Shown one piece after another: positions 20,562 through 30,281 of a DNA stretch of 64,000 bases (position 1 is the stretch's first letter; each line of letters opens with the position of its first letter). The position numbers were made by a program, and so were the translations under genes. A model generated the notes under the pieces. It made no database searches and was not told the origin of the DNA. It was given only the letters and a program-made list of their open reading frames with translations. This DNA comes from Rhodanobacter sp. (GTDB lineage: Bacteria; Pseudomonadota; Gammaproteobacteria; Xanthomonadales; Rhodanobacteraceae): the NCBI GenBank assembly GCA_004298505.1, contig SCRO01000116.1:1-64000 (forward strand). The letters are read 5' to 3'.

Positions 20562-21548
20562 ATGAAACTCGGATCCCTGAAGCAGGGCGGCCGCGATGGC
20601 ACGCTGATCGTCGTCAGCCGCGACCTTGCCCGTGCGGTGAAGGCCGCTGACATCGCGCCGACGCTGCAGGCAGCGCTGGAGGACTGGTCGAACGCGGCGC
20701 CGCGATTGAATGCCTTGTCGGAGCAACTCAACGCGGGCACGGCCGCCGGCGCGTTCGCGCTGGACCTGAGCGCGCTGGCCTCGCCGCTGCCGCGCGCTTA
20801 CGAATTCGTCGATGGCTCGGCCTATCTGCCGCATGTCGAACGCGTGCGCCGCGCCCGCGGTGCCGAGGTGCCCAAATCGTTCTACACCGATCCGCTGATG
20901 TACCAGGCCACCAGCGCCGGGTTCCTCGGCCCGCGCGATCCGGTGCTGGTGCCCAGCGAAGAGTTCGGCATCGATCTGGAAGCCGAGGTGGTGGTGGTCA
21001 CCGACGACGTGCCGATGGCGGCGACGCCGGCGCAGGCCTCAGACCACATCCAGCTGATCGGCTTGATCAACGATGTCAGCCTGCGCGGCCTGATCCCCGG
21101 CGAGCTGGCCAAGGGTTTCGGTTTCCTGCAGTCCAAGCCGCGCTCGGCACTGTCGCCGGTGCTGGTAACGCCAGACGAGCTGGGCGATGCCTGGCACGGC
21201 GACAAGCTGCATCTGCCGATGCGCACCTGGCTCAACGACCAGTGGCTCGGCGAGGCCGAATGCGGCGTCGACATGCAGTTCAGCTTTGCCGAGCTGGTCG
21301 CGCACGTCGCGAAGACGCGCCCGCTGACGGCCGGCACCATCGTCGGCTCCGGCACCATCGCCAATGAAGATACGTCCAGGGGCGCCTCCTGCCTGGCCGA
21401 GCAGCGCACCGTGGAGACCCTGCGCGACGGCAAGCCGTCGACGCCATTCCTGAAGTTCGGTGACCGTCTGAAGATCGACATCACCGACGCCGCCGGTGCT
21501 TCGATCTTCGGCTCGATCGAGCAGCAAATCGAGCCATACCGATCCTGA
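20562..21548 (+). CDS. fahA: Fumarylacetoacetate hydrolase
   Basis: Last enzyme of tyrosine catabolism, splitting fumarylacetoacetate to fumarate and acetoacetate; 328 residues. FAH-superfamily landmarks: AYEFVDGSAYLPHVERVRRARGAEVP-type entry, metal site EFGIDLEAEVVVVTDD, IGLINDVSLR, and TAGTIVGSGTIANED. It matches the short bacterial FAH type. No maleylacetoacetate isomerase gene is in the window. Confidence 0.92.
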   Translation: MKLGSLKQGGRDGTLIVVSRDLARAVKAADIAPTLQAALEDWSNAAPRLNALSEQLNAGTAAGAFALDLSALASPLPRAYEFVDGSAYLPHVERVRRARGAEVPKSFYTDPLMYQATSAGFLGPRDPVLVPSEEFGIDLEAEVVVVTDDVPMAATPAQASDHIQLIGLINDVSLRGLIPGELAKGFGFLQSKPRSALSPVLVTPDELGDAWHGDKLHLPMRTWLNDQWLGEAECGVDMQFSFAELVAHVAKTRPLTAGTIVGSGTIANEDTSRGASCLAEQRTVETLRDGKPSTPFLKFGDRLKIDITDAAGASIFGSIEQQIEPYRS

Positions 21549-21653
21549 CTACAACCGGTAGATACCGTCTCGACTCTTGTTATGCAACTGCGCAACTCGG
21601 CGATGCGTGCGGCGGTGCCGTGCGGTGGTCGTGCGCCGACCCCACACTCCGTC

Positions 21654-21731
21654 GGTAGGAGCCCGCTCGCGGGCGATGCCCTTGCCCTGGGTGTCCGACA
21701 ACAAGAGCATCGCCTGCAAGTAGGCTCCTAC
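21654..21731. repeat. REP doublet (REPIN-like), copy 1
   Basis: The left arm begins GTAGGAGCCCGCTCGCGGGC. The right arm is an inverted, diverged version ending GTAGGCTCCTAC, giving two head-to-head REP units around a short centre. The same left arm recurs at 29145. It fills much of the fahA-hemN gap. Confidence 0.7.
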
Positions 21732-21765
21732 GATAATGGGTGCGTCGGTGGGATAGCGGCTGTAG

Positions 21766-21779
21766 TTGACGCGGATCAA
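21766..21779 (+). promoter_or_regulatory. FNR/Anr box upstream of hemN
   Basis: TTGACGCGGATCAA matches the FNR consensus TTGAT-N4-ATCAA with one mismatch. It lies 35 bp before the chosen hemN start. hemN is a classic FNR/Anr target, and an FNR-type gene follows hemN directly. Confidence 0.65.
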
Positions 21780-21814
21780 GGCAAGTGCGCGGCATAGTCG
21801 ACAGACTCTCTACC

Positions 21815-23215
21815 ATGACTACCATCATCACTCCCCCTGAATTCGACGCGGCCCTGATCGCCCGTTACGACGTGGCCGGGCCGCGCTATACCAGCTATCC
21901 CACTGCACCGCACTTCGCTGCCGAGTTCGACGAGACGGCATTGCGTGGCGTCATTCGCACCTCCAACGAAGAGCCGATCCCGCGGCCGCTGTCGGTGTAT
22001 GTGCACGTACCGTTCTGCACGAGCCCGTGTTTCTACTGCGGCTGCAACCGGATCATCACGCGCGACGCCACCCAGGCCGACCGCTATCTCGAGCGGCTGT
22101 ACCGCGAGATCGAGCTGATCGCGCCGTTGTTCGATCGCGACCGGTCGCTATACCAGCTGCATTTTGGCGGCGGTACGCCGAACTTCCTCGGTATCACACA
22201 AATGGGCGAGCTGCTGGAATCGCTGCGGCAACACTTCAGCTTCAGCCACGTCGCGGATCGCGAATACGGTATCGAGATCGATCCACGCTTTGCCGATGGT
22301 GCCTACATACGCGGGCTGGGTGAATTGGGTTTCAACCGGATTTCGGTCGGTGTCCAGGATTTCGACCCAGTGGTGCAGAAGGCGATCAACCGCATCCAGA
22401 GCTTTGAGCAGACCCGCGAGGTCCTGGATGCGGCGCGCTTGTCCGGGTTCCGTTCGGCCAGCGTCGACCTGATCTATGGCCTGCCGCGGCAGACCGTCGA
22501 GGGCTTCAGCCGCACGCTGGACCAGGTGGTGGCGCTGAATCCCGACCGCGTGGCCGTGTACGGCTATGCGCACCTGCCGGAGATGTTCAAGGCACAGCGG
22601 CAAATCGCCGCAGCCGACATGCCGGATCCGGCGACGCGGCTGGCCCTGTTCGGTTGCGCCATGGCCCAGCTGTCGGCGGCCGGTTACGTCTATGTCGGCA
22701 TGGATCACTTCGCCAAGGCCAGCGATGAACTGGTGCAGGCACAGCGCGCCGGCACCCTGCAGCGCAACTTCCAGGGTTACTCGACACATGGCGATTGCGA
22801 CATCGTGGGGCTGGGCGTAAGCGCAATCGGTCGGGTCGGCGACAGCTACAGCCAGAACGCGCGGGACCTGATCGGCTACTACGCGGCGCTGGATGCCGGA
22901 CGCCTGCCGGTGGTGCGTGGCCTGAAGCTGGACGAAGACGACCTGATCCGGCGCGAGCTGATCGGCGAGCTGATGTGCCATGGTGTCGTCGACAAGCAAT
23001 ATTTCGGTGCACGCCATCGGTTGCTGTTCGACGAATATTTCGTGCAGGGACGGCAGCGGCTGGTGCCGCTGATCAAGGATGGCCTGGTGCTGGAAGACGC
23101 CCGTGCGATCCGGGTGACCTCGCGGGGAAGGCTGCTGTTGCGTATCATTGCCATGTGCTTCGACGCCTATCTGGACGACGCGGCACAGGCGACGCGCTAT
23201 TCGCGCGTGATTTGA
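21815..23215 (+). CDS. hemN: Oxygen-independent coproporphyrinogen III oxidase
   Basis: Radical-SAM enzyme for anaerobic heme synthesis, 466 residues, cytoplasmic. YVHVPFCTSPCFYCGCNRI contains the CxxxCxxC cluster motif plus the extra cysteine of HemN. FGGGTPNFL and GIEIDPR follow in the expected order. The RYDVAGPRYTSYPTAPHF start is characteristic of true HemN rather than HemW. The start at MTTIITPPEF was chosen; ORF-track start 21785 adds a poorly supported 10 residues. The aerobic counterpart hemF is at 28243. Confidence 0.95.
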   Translation: MTTIITPPEFDAALIARYDVAGPRYTSYPTAPHFAAEFDETALRGVIRTSNEEPIPRPLSVYVHVPFCTSPCFYCGCNRIITRDATQADRYLERLYREIELIAPLFDRDRSLYQLHFGGGTPNFLGITQMGELLESLRQHFSFSHVADREYGIEIDPRFADGAYIRGLGELGFNRISVGVQDFDPVVQKAINRIQSFEQTREVLDAARLSGFRSASVDLIYGLPRQTVEGFSRTLDQVVALNPDRVAVYGYAHLPEMFKAQRQIAAADMPDPATRLALFGCAMAQLSAAGYVYVGMDHFAKASDELVQAQRAGTLQRNFQGYSTHGDCDIVGLGVSAIGRVGDSYSQNARDLIGYYAALDAGRLPVVRGLKLDEDDLIRRELIGELMCHGVVDKQYFGARHRLLFDEYFVQGRQRLVPLIKDGLVLEDARAIRVTSRGRLLLRIIAMCFDAYLDDAAQATRYSRVI

Positions 23216-23249
23216 TCCACGCAGCCCGACCAGGCACCCCCCCCGCATC

Positions 23250-24011
23250 ATGCAATCCAAGCACCCGGCAGGTCGCCTGCCCGAGCCGCCCAGCCCGATT
23301 GCCGACGACGGCGACGAGACGCATTTTTGCGGCACCTGTGCGTTCTCCAGTGCCTGCATTGCGGCCGGCTACCACAAGCCCGAGCTGGCCGAGCTGCAAT
23401 GTCTGGTCGAGCATGTGGGGCCATTCCGTGCGGGCGAGCACATCTTCCGCACCGGCGACCCGTTCCGTGCGATCTTCGCGGTGCGTTCGGGTACGGTGAA
23501 AACCCGCATGGTCGACAAGGAAGGCCGCGAGCAGGTGCTCGGCTTCTATCTGCCCGGCGAGGTAATTGGCCTCAACGCCATCTACCCCGAGCACTTCCCG
23601 TGCGACGCGGTGGCGCTGGATACCACATTCTTCTGCCGTTTCTCGTTCCCGGCGATGAGTGCGCTCGCCTCGCGGGTGCCGGCGGTGCAGAAGCACCTTT
23701 TCCGCATGCTGAGTAAGGAGTTGGGCAGTGCCAGCCTGCTGGCCGGCGACCACAGCGCCGACGAGCGCGTGGCGGCCTTCCTGATGGATCTGGCCGGGCG
23801 CTATGCCGCGCGCGGATTCTCCGCCACCCGCTTCCACCTCAGCATGTCGCGCGGCGACATCGCCAACTATCTGCGCCTGGCTGCCGAAACGGTGAGTCGC
23901 GTGCTCAGCCGCTTCCGCAGCCAGGGCCTGATCCAGATCGAGGGGCGTGAGCTGGAACTGCTTGATCCGCCAGGACTGCGCCAGACCGGACAGGCCTTGC
24001 TGCCGCGTTGA
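23250..24011 (+). CDS. fnr: FNR/Anr-type oxygen-sensing regulator
   Basis: Crp/Fnr-family transcription factor of 253 residues. Cysteines in HFCGTCAFSSAC plus the later HFPCDAVALD give the four ligands expected for an oxygen-labile [4Fe-4S] cluster. A cyclic-nucleotide-type beta-roll (FRTGDPFRAIFAVRSGTVKT) and a C-terminal helix-turn-helix (MSRGDIANYLRLAAETVSRVLSRF) follow; ETVSR is the FNR-type recognition helix core. It lies 34 bp after hemN, whose promoter has an FNR box. Confidence 0.92.
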   Translation: MQSKHPAGRLPEPPSPIADDGDETHFCGTCAFSSACIAAGYHKPELAELQCLVEHVGPFRAGEHIFRTGDPFRAIFAVRSGTVKTRMVDKEGREQVLGFYLPGEVIGLNAIYPEHFPCDAVALDTTFFCRFSFPAMSALASRVPAVQKHLFRMLSKELGSASLLAGDHSADERVAAFLMDLAGRYAARGFSATRFHLSMSRGDIANYLRLAAETVSRVLSRFRSQGLIQIEGRELELLDPPGLRQTGQALLPR

Positions 24012-24267
24012 AGATGGCAGCGACCGTGCTGCCTCGCGGGTCGCAAACGTCGAAGCTGGACCCCGGCAGGGCGTCGGCTTGCGGGTTCATGAACAGGGCT
24101 GTCGCTCCAGGTTACGCCGCGAACCACAACGGGCCGCATGCGCGCCTGTGCCAGATCGTGCATGTCCGCCGAGGACCGCCGCATCGTGCGCCGTCTCGCT
24201 CACAAACGCTGCGCTTCGTCGGTCAGGTTCCGATCGTACCTTGTTCTCGGCGCACTGCAGCGTGGCG
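24012..24267. other. Gap between convergent fnr and glycosyltransferase genes
   Basis: 256 bp without a recognisable gene. Several short frames are open on both strands but none has a ribosome site or a family resemblance I can name. I see no strong hairpin either. Confidence 0.4.
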
Positions 24268-25035
24268 CTATTCGAGAGCGGTGGAACCTGCCGCCTCGAT
24301 CACCCGTGGTTGCGCGCGCGAGCGGCGATAACTGGCGGCGACGTCGCCGTAGTGGATGATCCGGCCGATCGTATATGTGGTGATGCGGGTAACGTCGCGC
24401 ATCGGGCTGAGGTGGCTGGCACGGAACGCGCCGTGGTAGCGCGAGGCGATCGGCACCGAGACGATGCCCAGATGCTTCTCGCGCGAGGCCGCGATCAGGA
24501 TGGCTGCCTCGAACACGAAGTTCTCCGCCGGCAGGTCGACCAGTTCCAGCGCCGCACGGGGGTACCAGCGCTGGCCGCTCTGGGTATCTGCGACGGGTTG
24601 CGCGCAGGCCCAGGAAATGCCCCAGTCGGCCACCGCATTGGCACGGCGGCGCCCCTTGGGCTGCTGCGCCTTGTCCAGCAGGCGCGCACCGATCACGATG
24701 TGATCCGGACGGCTTGCGGCCGCTGCCACGATACGTGGTATGTCGCTGGCCAGATGCTGGCCATCGCCATCCATCGTCAGCACGGCGTCGTAGCCCTGGC
24801 GCGAGGCCTCGCGAAAACCGTAGCGCAAGGCCTCGCCCTTGCCGCAGCGTCGAGCGTGGCGCAGCAGGGTTACCGGCAACGTCGCGACGATGTCCGCAGT
24901 GCGGTCATCCGAGCCGTCGTCGACCACGATGACCGGCGCGCCGAGTGCGAGCACGGAGCCGAGCACGGACTTGATCGCCGCTTCCTCGTTGAGGCATGGA
25001 ATCAGCACGCACCAGCGCGCTGTCGTGTTGTTCAT
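24268..25035 (-). CDS. Family 2 glycosyltransferase
   Basis: GT-A fold transferase of 255 residues. CVLIPCLNEEAAI, VIVVDDGSDDRT and the DXD-like VLTMDGDGQH are the nucleotide-sugar and metal motifs of dolichyl-phosphate-mannose-synthase-like GT2 enzymes. No membrane anchor is seen. Its ATG overlaps the stop of the upstream ketosynthase-like gene (ATGA), so it belongs to the same operon. GT2 genes of this type occur in aryl-polyene and xanthomonadin clusters (general knowledge), where they are thought to help attach the polyene to a lipid headgroup. Confidence 0.85.
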   Translation of the reverse strand: MNNTTARWCVLIPCLNEEAAIKSVLGSVLALGAPVIVVDDGSDDRTADIVATLPVTLLRHARRCGKGEALRYGFREASRQGYDAVLTMDGDGQHLASDIPRIVAAAASRPDHIVIGARLLDKAQQPKGRRRANAVADWGISWACAQPVADTQSGQRWYPRAALELVDLPAENFVFEAAILIAASREKHLGIVSVPIASRYHGAFRASHLSPMRDVTRITTYTIGRIIHYGDVAASYRRSRAQPRVIEAAGSTALE

Positions 25036-25841
25036 CCGGCAAGCTCCTTGTCGATACGCAGCATATCAATTTGTATGCCGAGCGTCGCCGCCGCTGCCGC
25101 CAGCCGACAGCGACCGGAACCCTGGCTCAGCCGTGCCAGCAGGGCCAGGCTGGTCGCTGCGGGATTTCCGCGGCGCCAACCGGCCAGCGGCTCGGGCAGT
25201 GGGGTATCGGCATGGTCGGCGAGCAGCTGCAGATCGAGCGCAGCGATGCTCGATGGGCCGGCCGTTGGCGCCAGCACCAGAGCGCAGCCGAACGCCTGTT
25301 CGCAGCCGGTGACTTCGCGCAGCGGCCCGCTGCCCGCGCTGTCGCTGCATACCAGCAGCACGGCGCGCTGTTCGGCCAGCACCTGGCTTACCGCTTCCAG
25401 CAGGCCGGCACCGAAGCTGGCGCGCTGCGCGGCTACCGAGGTGGATGGTGCATGGCAATGGCTGGACATCGTCCAGTAGCCGACCGGCGCGTTGTGCACC
25501 GAGTTGTGGAAGCGGATCGGCGACAACTCGGCCGGTGCCTTGGCCAGGGTGGCGCACATGTAATCGGTGATCGGCTGGTCCCCGTGCGCGGAGGCGAACA
25601 CGCAGGCCAGGGTGGCTGCATCGCGAGTACTCATCGTCACTGCCTGGTCCGCCACCTCGACCGCCAGCAATACGCTCTCGGGCGCACGGCGACGCTCGTT
25701 CGGCAGCAAGCTGGCAGCCGCAGGACGCGCTGCTGGAGGCGTCGGCATGCGGCCGTCGAGCACGCTGCGCAACGCGGCGAAATTGCCCAACTGCGGCGAC
25801 CACAGGCCAACGCCTTCCACCCACACCCGCAACGCACTCAT
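25032..25841 (-). CDS. Ketosynthase-like (chain-length-factor-type) protein
   Basis: 269 residues beginning MSALRVWVEGVGLWSP. FHNSVHNAPVGYWTM followed by HAPSTSVAAQRASFGAGLLEA is the signature of the short beta-ketoacyl-synthase N-terminal family (Ketoacyl-synt_2) found in aryl-polyene loci. It lacks a thiolase-fold active-site cysteine in the usual setting and probably partners the full ketosynthase upstream. The start is set by an ATGA overlap with that gene; the 513-residue ORF in the track extends antisense-like through it in the wrong frame. Confidence 0.8.
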   Translation of the reverse strand: MSALRVWVEGVGLWSPQLGNFAALRSVLDGRMPTPPAARPAAASLLPNERRRAPESVLLAVEVADQAVTMSTRDAATLACVFASAHGDQPITDYMCATLAKAPAELSPIRFHNSVHNAPVGYWTMSSHCHAPSTSVAAQRASFGAGLLEAVSQVLAEQRAVLLVCSDSAGSGPLREVTGCEQAFGCALVLAPTAGPSSIAALDLQLLADHADTPLPEPLAGWRRGNPAATSLALLARLSQGSGRCRLAAAAATLGIQIDMLRIDKELAG

Positions 25842-27043
25842 GCGGCGAATCCAGCCCGCGCGAACGCGAGGCAGGCGTTGTTGCCGCCGAAGCCGAACGA
25901 ATTGCTCAACGCCACGTCGATGCGTTGCTGCTCGTTGCGCCACGCGAACGAGGCGCCACAATCGGGATCGGGCGACTCGCCGCCGAGGTTGCCCGGCACC
26001 AGGCCATGCTCGATCGCCAGCAGGGCGACCACCGCCCCGACGATGCCGGCGGCACCCAGCGTGTGGCCGGTGTAGCCCTTGGTGGAACTGGCCCGCGTGG
26101 TGGCCGGAAAGCTGCGGTTGATCAGTGCCGCCTCGACTTCGTCGTTCTTCTGGCTCGCGGTGCCATGCAGGTTGATGTAGTCGACCTGGGCTGCCTCCAG
26201 TCCGGCGCGAGCCAGCGCATCGCGCAGCGCGAGTTCCGCGCCGAGCCCCCGCGGGTGCGGCGTGGACATGTGGTATGCGTCGCTGGCTTCGCCGTAGCCG
26301 AGCAGTTGCGGCGCCGCGGGAGCCAGCCCGGCCCGCTCGAGCAGGGCGAAACCGGCCGCCTCGCCGATCGAGATACCGTCGCGTCGCGCATCGAAGGGCC
26401 GACACGGCGTGGCGGAGACCAGCTCCAGCGCATTGAAGCCGAACAGGACGCTGTCGCACAGCGTGTCGACCCCGCCGACCACGGTCGCATCGACCAGGCC
26501 AAGCCGGATCATCCGCGCGGCACTGGCAAACACCTTGGCGCTCGACGAACACGCGGTGGAAACGGTCAGGCACGGGCCGCTCAGGTCGAGTGCGGCGGCG
26601 ACGAACGCGCTCAGTGAATGCGGCGTGTGGAGCGCCGGTCGCAGCATGTCGTCGGGCAGGCCGCCATCGGCGTCAAGCTGGCGATAGGCTTCCTCGGTGG
26701 CGCCGATACTGGCCGTGGAGGTGCCCAGCAGGAGGGCGATGCGGCTGGTGCCGTAACGTGCGCGGGCGATGGCTACCTTGTCGATGAAGTCGTCCTGTTG
26801 CAGGCCAAGCCAGGCCAGCCGGTTGTTGCGGCAATCCCAGTCGGCCCGGGCGGCGGGAAGCGTGGCGGCCTCGACGCCATCGACCCGGCCGATCCAGCAT
26901 GCCAGCGGTGCGCTGCTGATGTCGTTCGGGCGCAGGCCGCTGCGACCGTTGGCGAGGGCATCAAATTGCGCCGCCAGGCCGTGGCCAAGCGCGGAAGTAG
27001 CGGTGTACGCGGTGACCGCGAGTGGTGTTGTCGACATGGGCAT
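25838..27043 (-). CDS. Beta-ketoacyl-ACP synthase (aryl-polyene type)
   Basis: Condensing enzyme of 401 residues. The catalytic triad is intact: Cys in TVSTACSSSAKVF, His in NLHGTASQKNDEVE and His in GYTGHTLGAAG. Sequence style is KAS II/FabF-like. With the short ketosynthase-like partner and GT2, all overlapping by ATGA, it forms a three-gene piece of an aryl-polyene or xanthomonadin-like pathway. The carrier proteins, dehydratases, ketoreductase and exporter of such clusters are not here, so this is a remnant or a satellite operon. The palindromic element 27076-27241 lies just upstream. Confidence 0.85.
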   Translation of the reverse strand: MPMSTTPLAVTAYTATSALGHGLAAQFDALANGRSGLRPNDISSAPLACWIGRVDGVEAATLPAARADWDCRNNRLAWLGLQQDDFIDKVAIARARYGTSRIALLLGTSTASIGATEEAYRQLDADGGLPDDMLRPALHTPHSLSAFVAAALDLSGPCLTVSTACSSSAKVFASAARMIRLGLVDATVVGGVDTLCDSVLFGFNALELVSATPCRPFDARRDGISIGEAAGFALLERAGLAPAAPQLLGYGEASDAYHMSTPHPRGLGAELALRDALARAGLEAAQVDYINLHGTASQKNDEVEAALINRSFPATTRASSTKGYTGHTLGAAGIVGAVVALLAIEHGLVPGNLGGESPDPDCGASFAWRNEQQRIDVALSNSFGFGGNNACLAFARAGFAA

Positions 27044-27075
27044 CGTGAAAGCCTAGCGGGCGTACCCGGGATTGC

Positions 27076-27241
27076 CTAGCAGCTTGTCGGGCTTTGGTGG
27101 CCGAGGCGAGAATTCGGCTGTGTGAGGATAGATTCCTGACGATTCGTCGGTCCATAGTGGTTCTATGGACCGACGAATCGGCGGGGATATGGACCACCCA
27201 GGCGGATTCGCAGGCCGGCCAGCCAAAGTCCGACAGGTTCC
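27076..27241. repeat. Dispersed palindromic element, copy B (complete)
   Basis: About 166 bp with inverted ends (TTGTCGGGCTTTGG on the left, CCAAAGTCCGACAGG on the right). A perfect central hairpin has 18-bp arms at 27140-27157 and 27163-27180 around a TGGTT loop. It matches copy A at window position 1 in reverse orientation over most of its length. It has no coding capacity. It sits in the promoter region between the ketosynthase gene and ydcF. Confidence 0.7.
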
Positions 27242-27349
27242 CGGTTTCAGGTATCTGGGCATCGTCGCCAGCGCAGCATGAAGATGCCGCGAACGGTACC
27301 ATCGCCGGTTAAGCTGGGCGCTCCTGCAACAATCCGTCATGCCGTGTCC

Positions 27350-28048
27350 ATGAACCCCGCCATCTCGCCTCGCCATCGGCGCTACCTGCGTGATCCCGAC
27401 GTGCTGCACGCCGGGCTGGTGAGCTTGCTGGTGCTGTTGCTGAGCGGCGGACTGGTGTGGCTGGCCTATTTGATCCACGTGTGCCGCATCGCGGCGCGTA
27501 GTCCCCTGGTGCCGCCGCGGCGGATGGTGACGCTGGTGTTCGGGCGCCGGCTGCAAGGCGGCCGGCCGGAGCACGATTATCGCCAGCGCCTGCAACGGGC
27601 GTTGGCCCTGGTGCAGGGCGCGCGGATCGATCATCTGTTGTTGCTCGGCGGGTGTGGCGCCGGACAATGCAGCGAAGCGGCGGTAGGCAAGGCGTGGTTG
27701 CTGCAGCACGGCCTGCCGCGACAGATCCGGGTTGAACTGGAACAGGACTCGACCGATTCGCTGGAAAACTTGCGCCACGCACGCTGCCTGTTGCAGGCGG
27801 GGACCGAGCACGCCGAACCACCGCCGGTGGCGCTGGTGACCAGCCGCTATCACCTGGCCCGCTGTCTGTTGCTGGCCCGGCGGCTGGGTTTCGACGGTGT
27901 ACCGGTGGCTGCCGAGGCCACGTTGCCGCTGCGGCCTGGTTATCTGGGTCAGCTGCTGACGGAGGCCAGCTACCTGATGTGGATCGACCTGGGGATGCGC
28001 TGGGCGGGCCTGATCGGACATCGACGCATGGCCGCGCGGATAAGTTGA
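27350..28048 (+). CDS. YdcF/ElyC-like DUF218 membrane protein
   Basis: 232 residues with one N-terminal membrane segment (LVSLLVLLLSGGLVWLAYLI) and a DUF218 domain: VTLVFGRRLQGGRPEHDYRQRLQRAL, LLLLGGCGAGQCSEAA, QDSTDSLENLRHAR, LVTSRYHLARC. Related proteins (SanA, ElyC, YdcF) act in envelope maintenance, but the reaction is unknown. The start MNPAISPRHRR was preferred to the ORF-track start at 27278, which lies close to the repeat. Confidence 0.8.
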   Translation: MNPAISPRHRRYLRDPDVLHAGLVSLLVLLLSGGLVWLAYLIHVCRIAARSPLVPPRRMVTLVFGRRLQGGRPEHDYRQRLQRALALVQGARIDHLLLLGGCGAGQCSEAAVGKAWLLQHGLPRQIRVELEQDSTDSLENLRHARCLLQAGTEHAEPPPVALVTSRYHLARCLLLARRLGFDGVPVAAEATLPLRPGYLGQLLTEASYLMWIDLGMRWAGLIGHRRMAARIS

Positions 28049-28212
28049 CGCCGCAGACAGGCTCCTGGGGCATCGGGCGCAACCCGCAACTGATCTCGGC
28101 GAACTGGTCCGGCCGCGCCGGCGGCACCGGGCGAGACCGCTCGGCGCAACCTGATCCAGCGCAGTTCACCGCGGCGCCGCAACGCCGCGATGGGCCCGGT
28201 CGATCTTGCTAA

Positions 28213-29229
<1,017 letters not shown>

Positions 29230-29487
29230 GCGGGTGCGGTGGTTATTACCGATCTGCGCACGGTCGCTGACCTTCGGCTCCACCTCGCGCTTGAATTCCC
29301 GCGGGCCCTGCACCAGGGCGCGCAAGTCGACGCATGGCTATCTCCTTCAGTGGTGAAGCAGTGATGGACAACGCGCTGGATGCACCAACCGACGGACGGG
29401 TTTGGCGTGACCTGTGGCGGTGGCATTTGACGCTGGCGGAGTCGGCCTTCACCATTCGCGGCTGACCTCACTGCGATGAACATCATC
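29230..29487. other. hemF-gpmA gap with a short gene-like remnant
   Basis: No confident gene. A 33-codon frame (29363-29464, MDNALDAPTDGRVWRDL) is open on the plus strand. On the minus strand a run reading LRALVQGPREFKREVEPKVSD looks coding but has no start in frame, so it may be a decayed gene end. The gpmA promoter must lie here; no clear -35/-10 pair stood out. Confidence 0.3.
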
Positions 29488-30231
29488 ATGCACAAGCTCG
29501 TACTGATCCGCCACGGCCAGTCCCAGTGGAACCTTGACAACCGTTTCAGTGGCTGGGCCGATGTCGACCTGACCGCACAGGGCATGGTCGAGGCGCGCGA
29601 GGCCGGCCAGCTGCTGCAGGCCGAGGGTTTCAGCTTCGACGTGGCGCATACCTCGGTGCTCAAGCGCGCGGTGCGCACCTTGTGGGGCGTGCAGGATGAG
29701 ATGGACCTGATGTGGTTGCCGGTGCATACCGACTGGCGCCTCAACGAGCGCCACTACGGCGGGTTGACCGGGCTCAACAAGGCCGAGACTGCGGCGAAGT
29801 ACGGCGAGGATCAGGTCAAGATCTGGCGCCGCAGCTACGATATCCCGCCGCCGCCGCTGGAGCGCAGCGCGAACGAATCCGTGCATGATCCGCGCTATGC
29901 CGCACTCGAGCCCAAGGACATCCCCGATACCGAGTGCCTGAAGGACACGGTGGCCCGCGTGCTGCCGTATTGGCATGCAGTGCTGGCGCCAGCGATCAAG
30001 GCCGGTCGGCGCGTGCTGGTGGTCGCGCACGGCAATTCGCTGCGCGCGCTGGTGAAATACCTCGATGGCATTTCCGATCAGGACATCGTGGGCGTGAACA
30101 TCCCCAATGGCGTGCCGCTGGTGTACGAGTTCGACGATGCGTTGAAACCGCTGCGCCACGAATACCTGGGCGACGCCGCGGCAATTGTCGCCAAGATGGC
30201 CGCCGTAGCGAACCAGGGCAAGGCAAAATAG
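29488..30231 (+). CDS. gpmA: 2,3-bisphosphoglycerate-dependent phosphoglycerate mutase
   Basis: Glycolytic enzyme interconverting 3- and 2-phosphoglycerate, 247 residues. The phosphohistidine motif [24 protein letters not shown] and the second histidine [11 protein letters not shown] are all present. The start [10 protein letters not shown] matches family length; an in-frame ATG 12 bp upstream (29476) is possible. Convergent with zapE. Confidence 0.93.
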   Translation: MHKLVLIRHGQSQWNLDNRFSGWADVDLTAQGMVEAREAGQLLQAEGFSFDVAHTSVLKRAVRTLWGVQDEMDLMWLPVHTDWRLNERHYGGLTGLNKAETAAKYGEDQVKIWRRSYDIPPPPLERSANESVHDPRYAALEPKDIPDTECLKDTVARVLPYWHAVLAPAIKAGRRVLVVAHGNSLRALVKYLDGISDQDIVGVNIPNGVPLVYEFDDALKPLRHEYLGDAAAIVAKMAAVANQGKAK

Positions 30232-30281
30232 GCACGCGATGTGAGTGCCGATCGCCCGCCTGGAGAATCATGCTACCTCGC

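Noticed and set aside
23947-25479. 510-residue plus-strand ORF
   Set aside because: Shadow of the glycosyltransferase and ketosynthase-like genes on the minus strand.
25032-26573. 513-residue minus-strand ORF
   Set aside because: Only its last 269 codons are real; the front overlaps the ketosynthase in another frame. The ATGA overlap sets the start at 25841.
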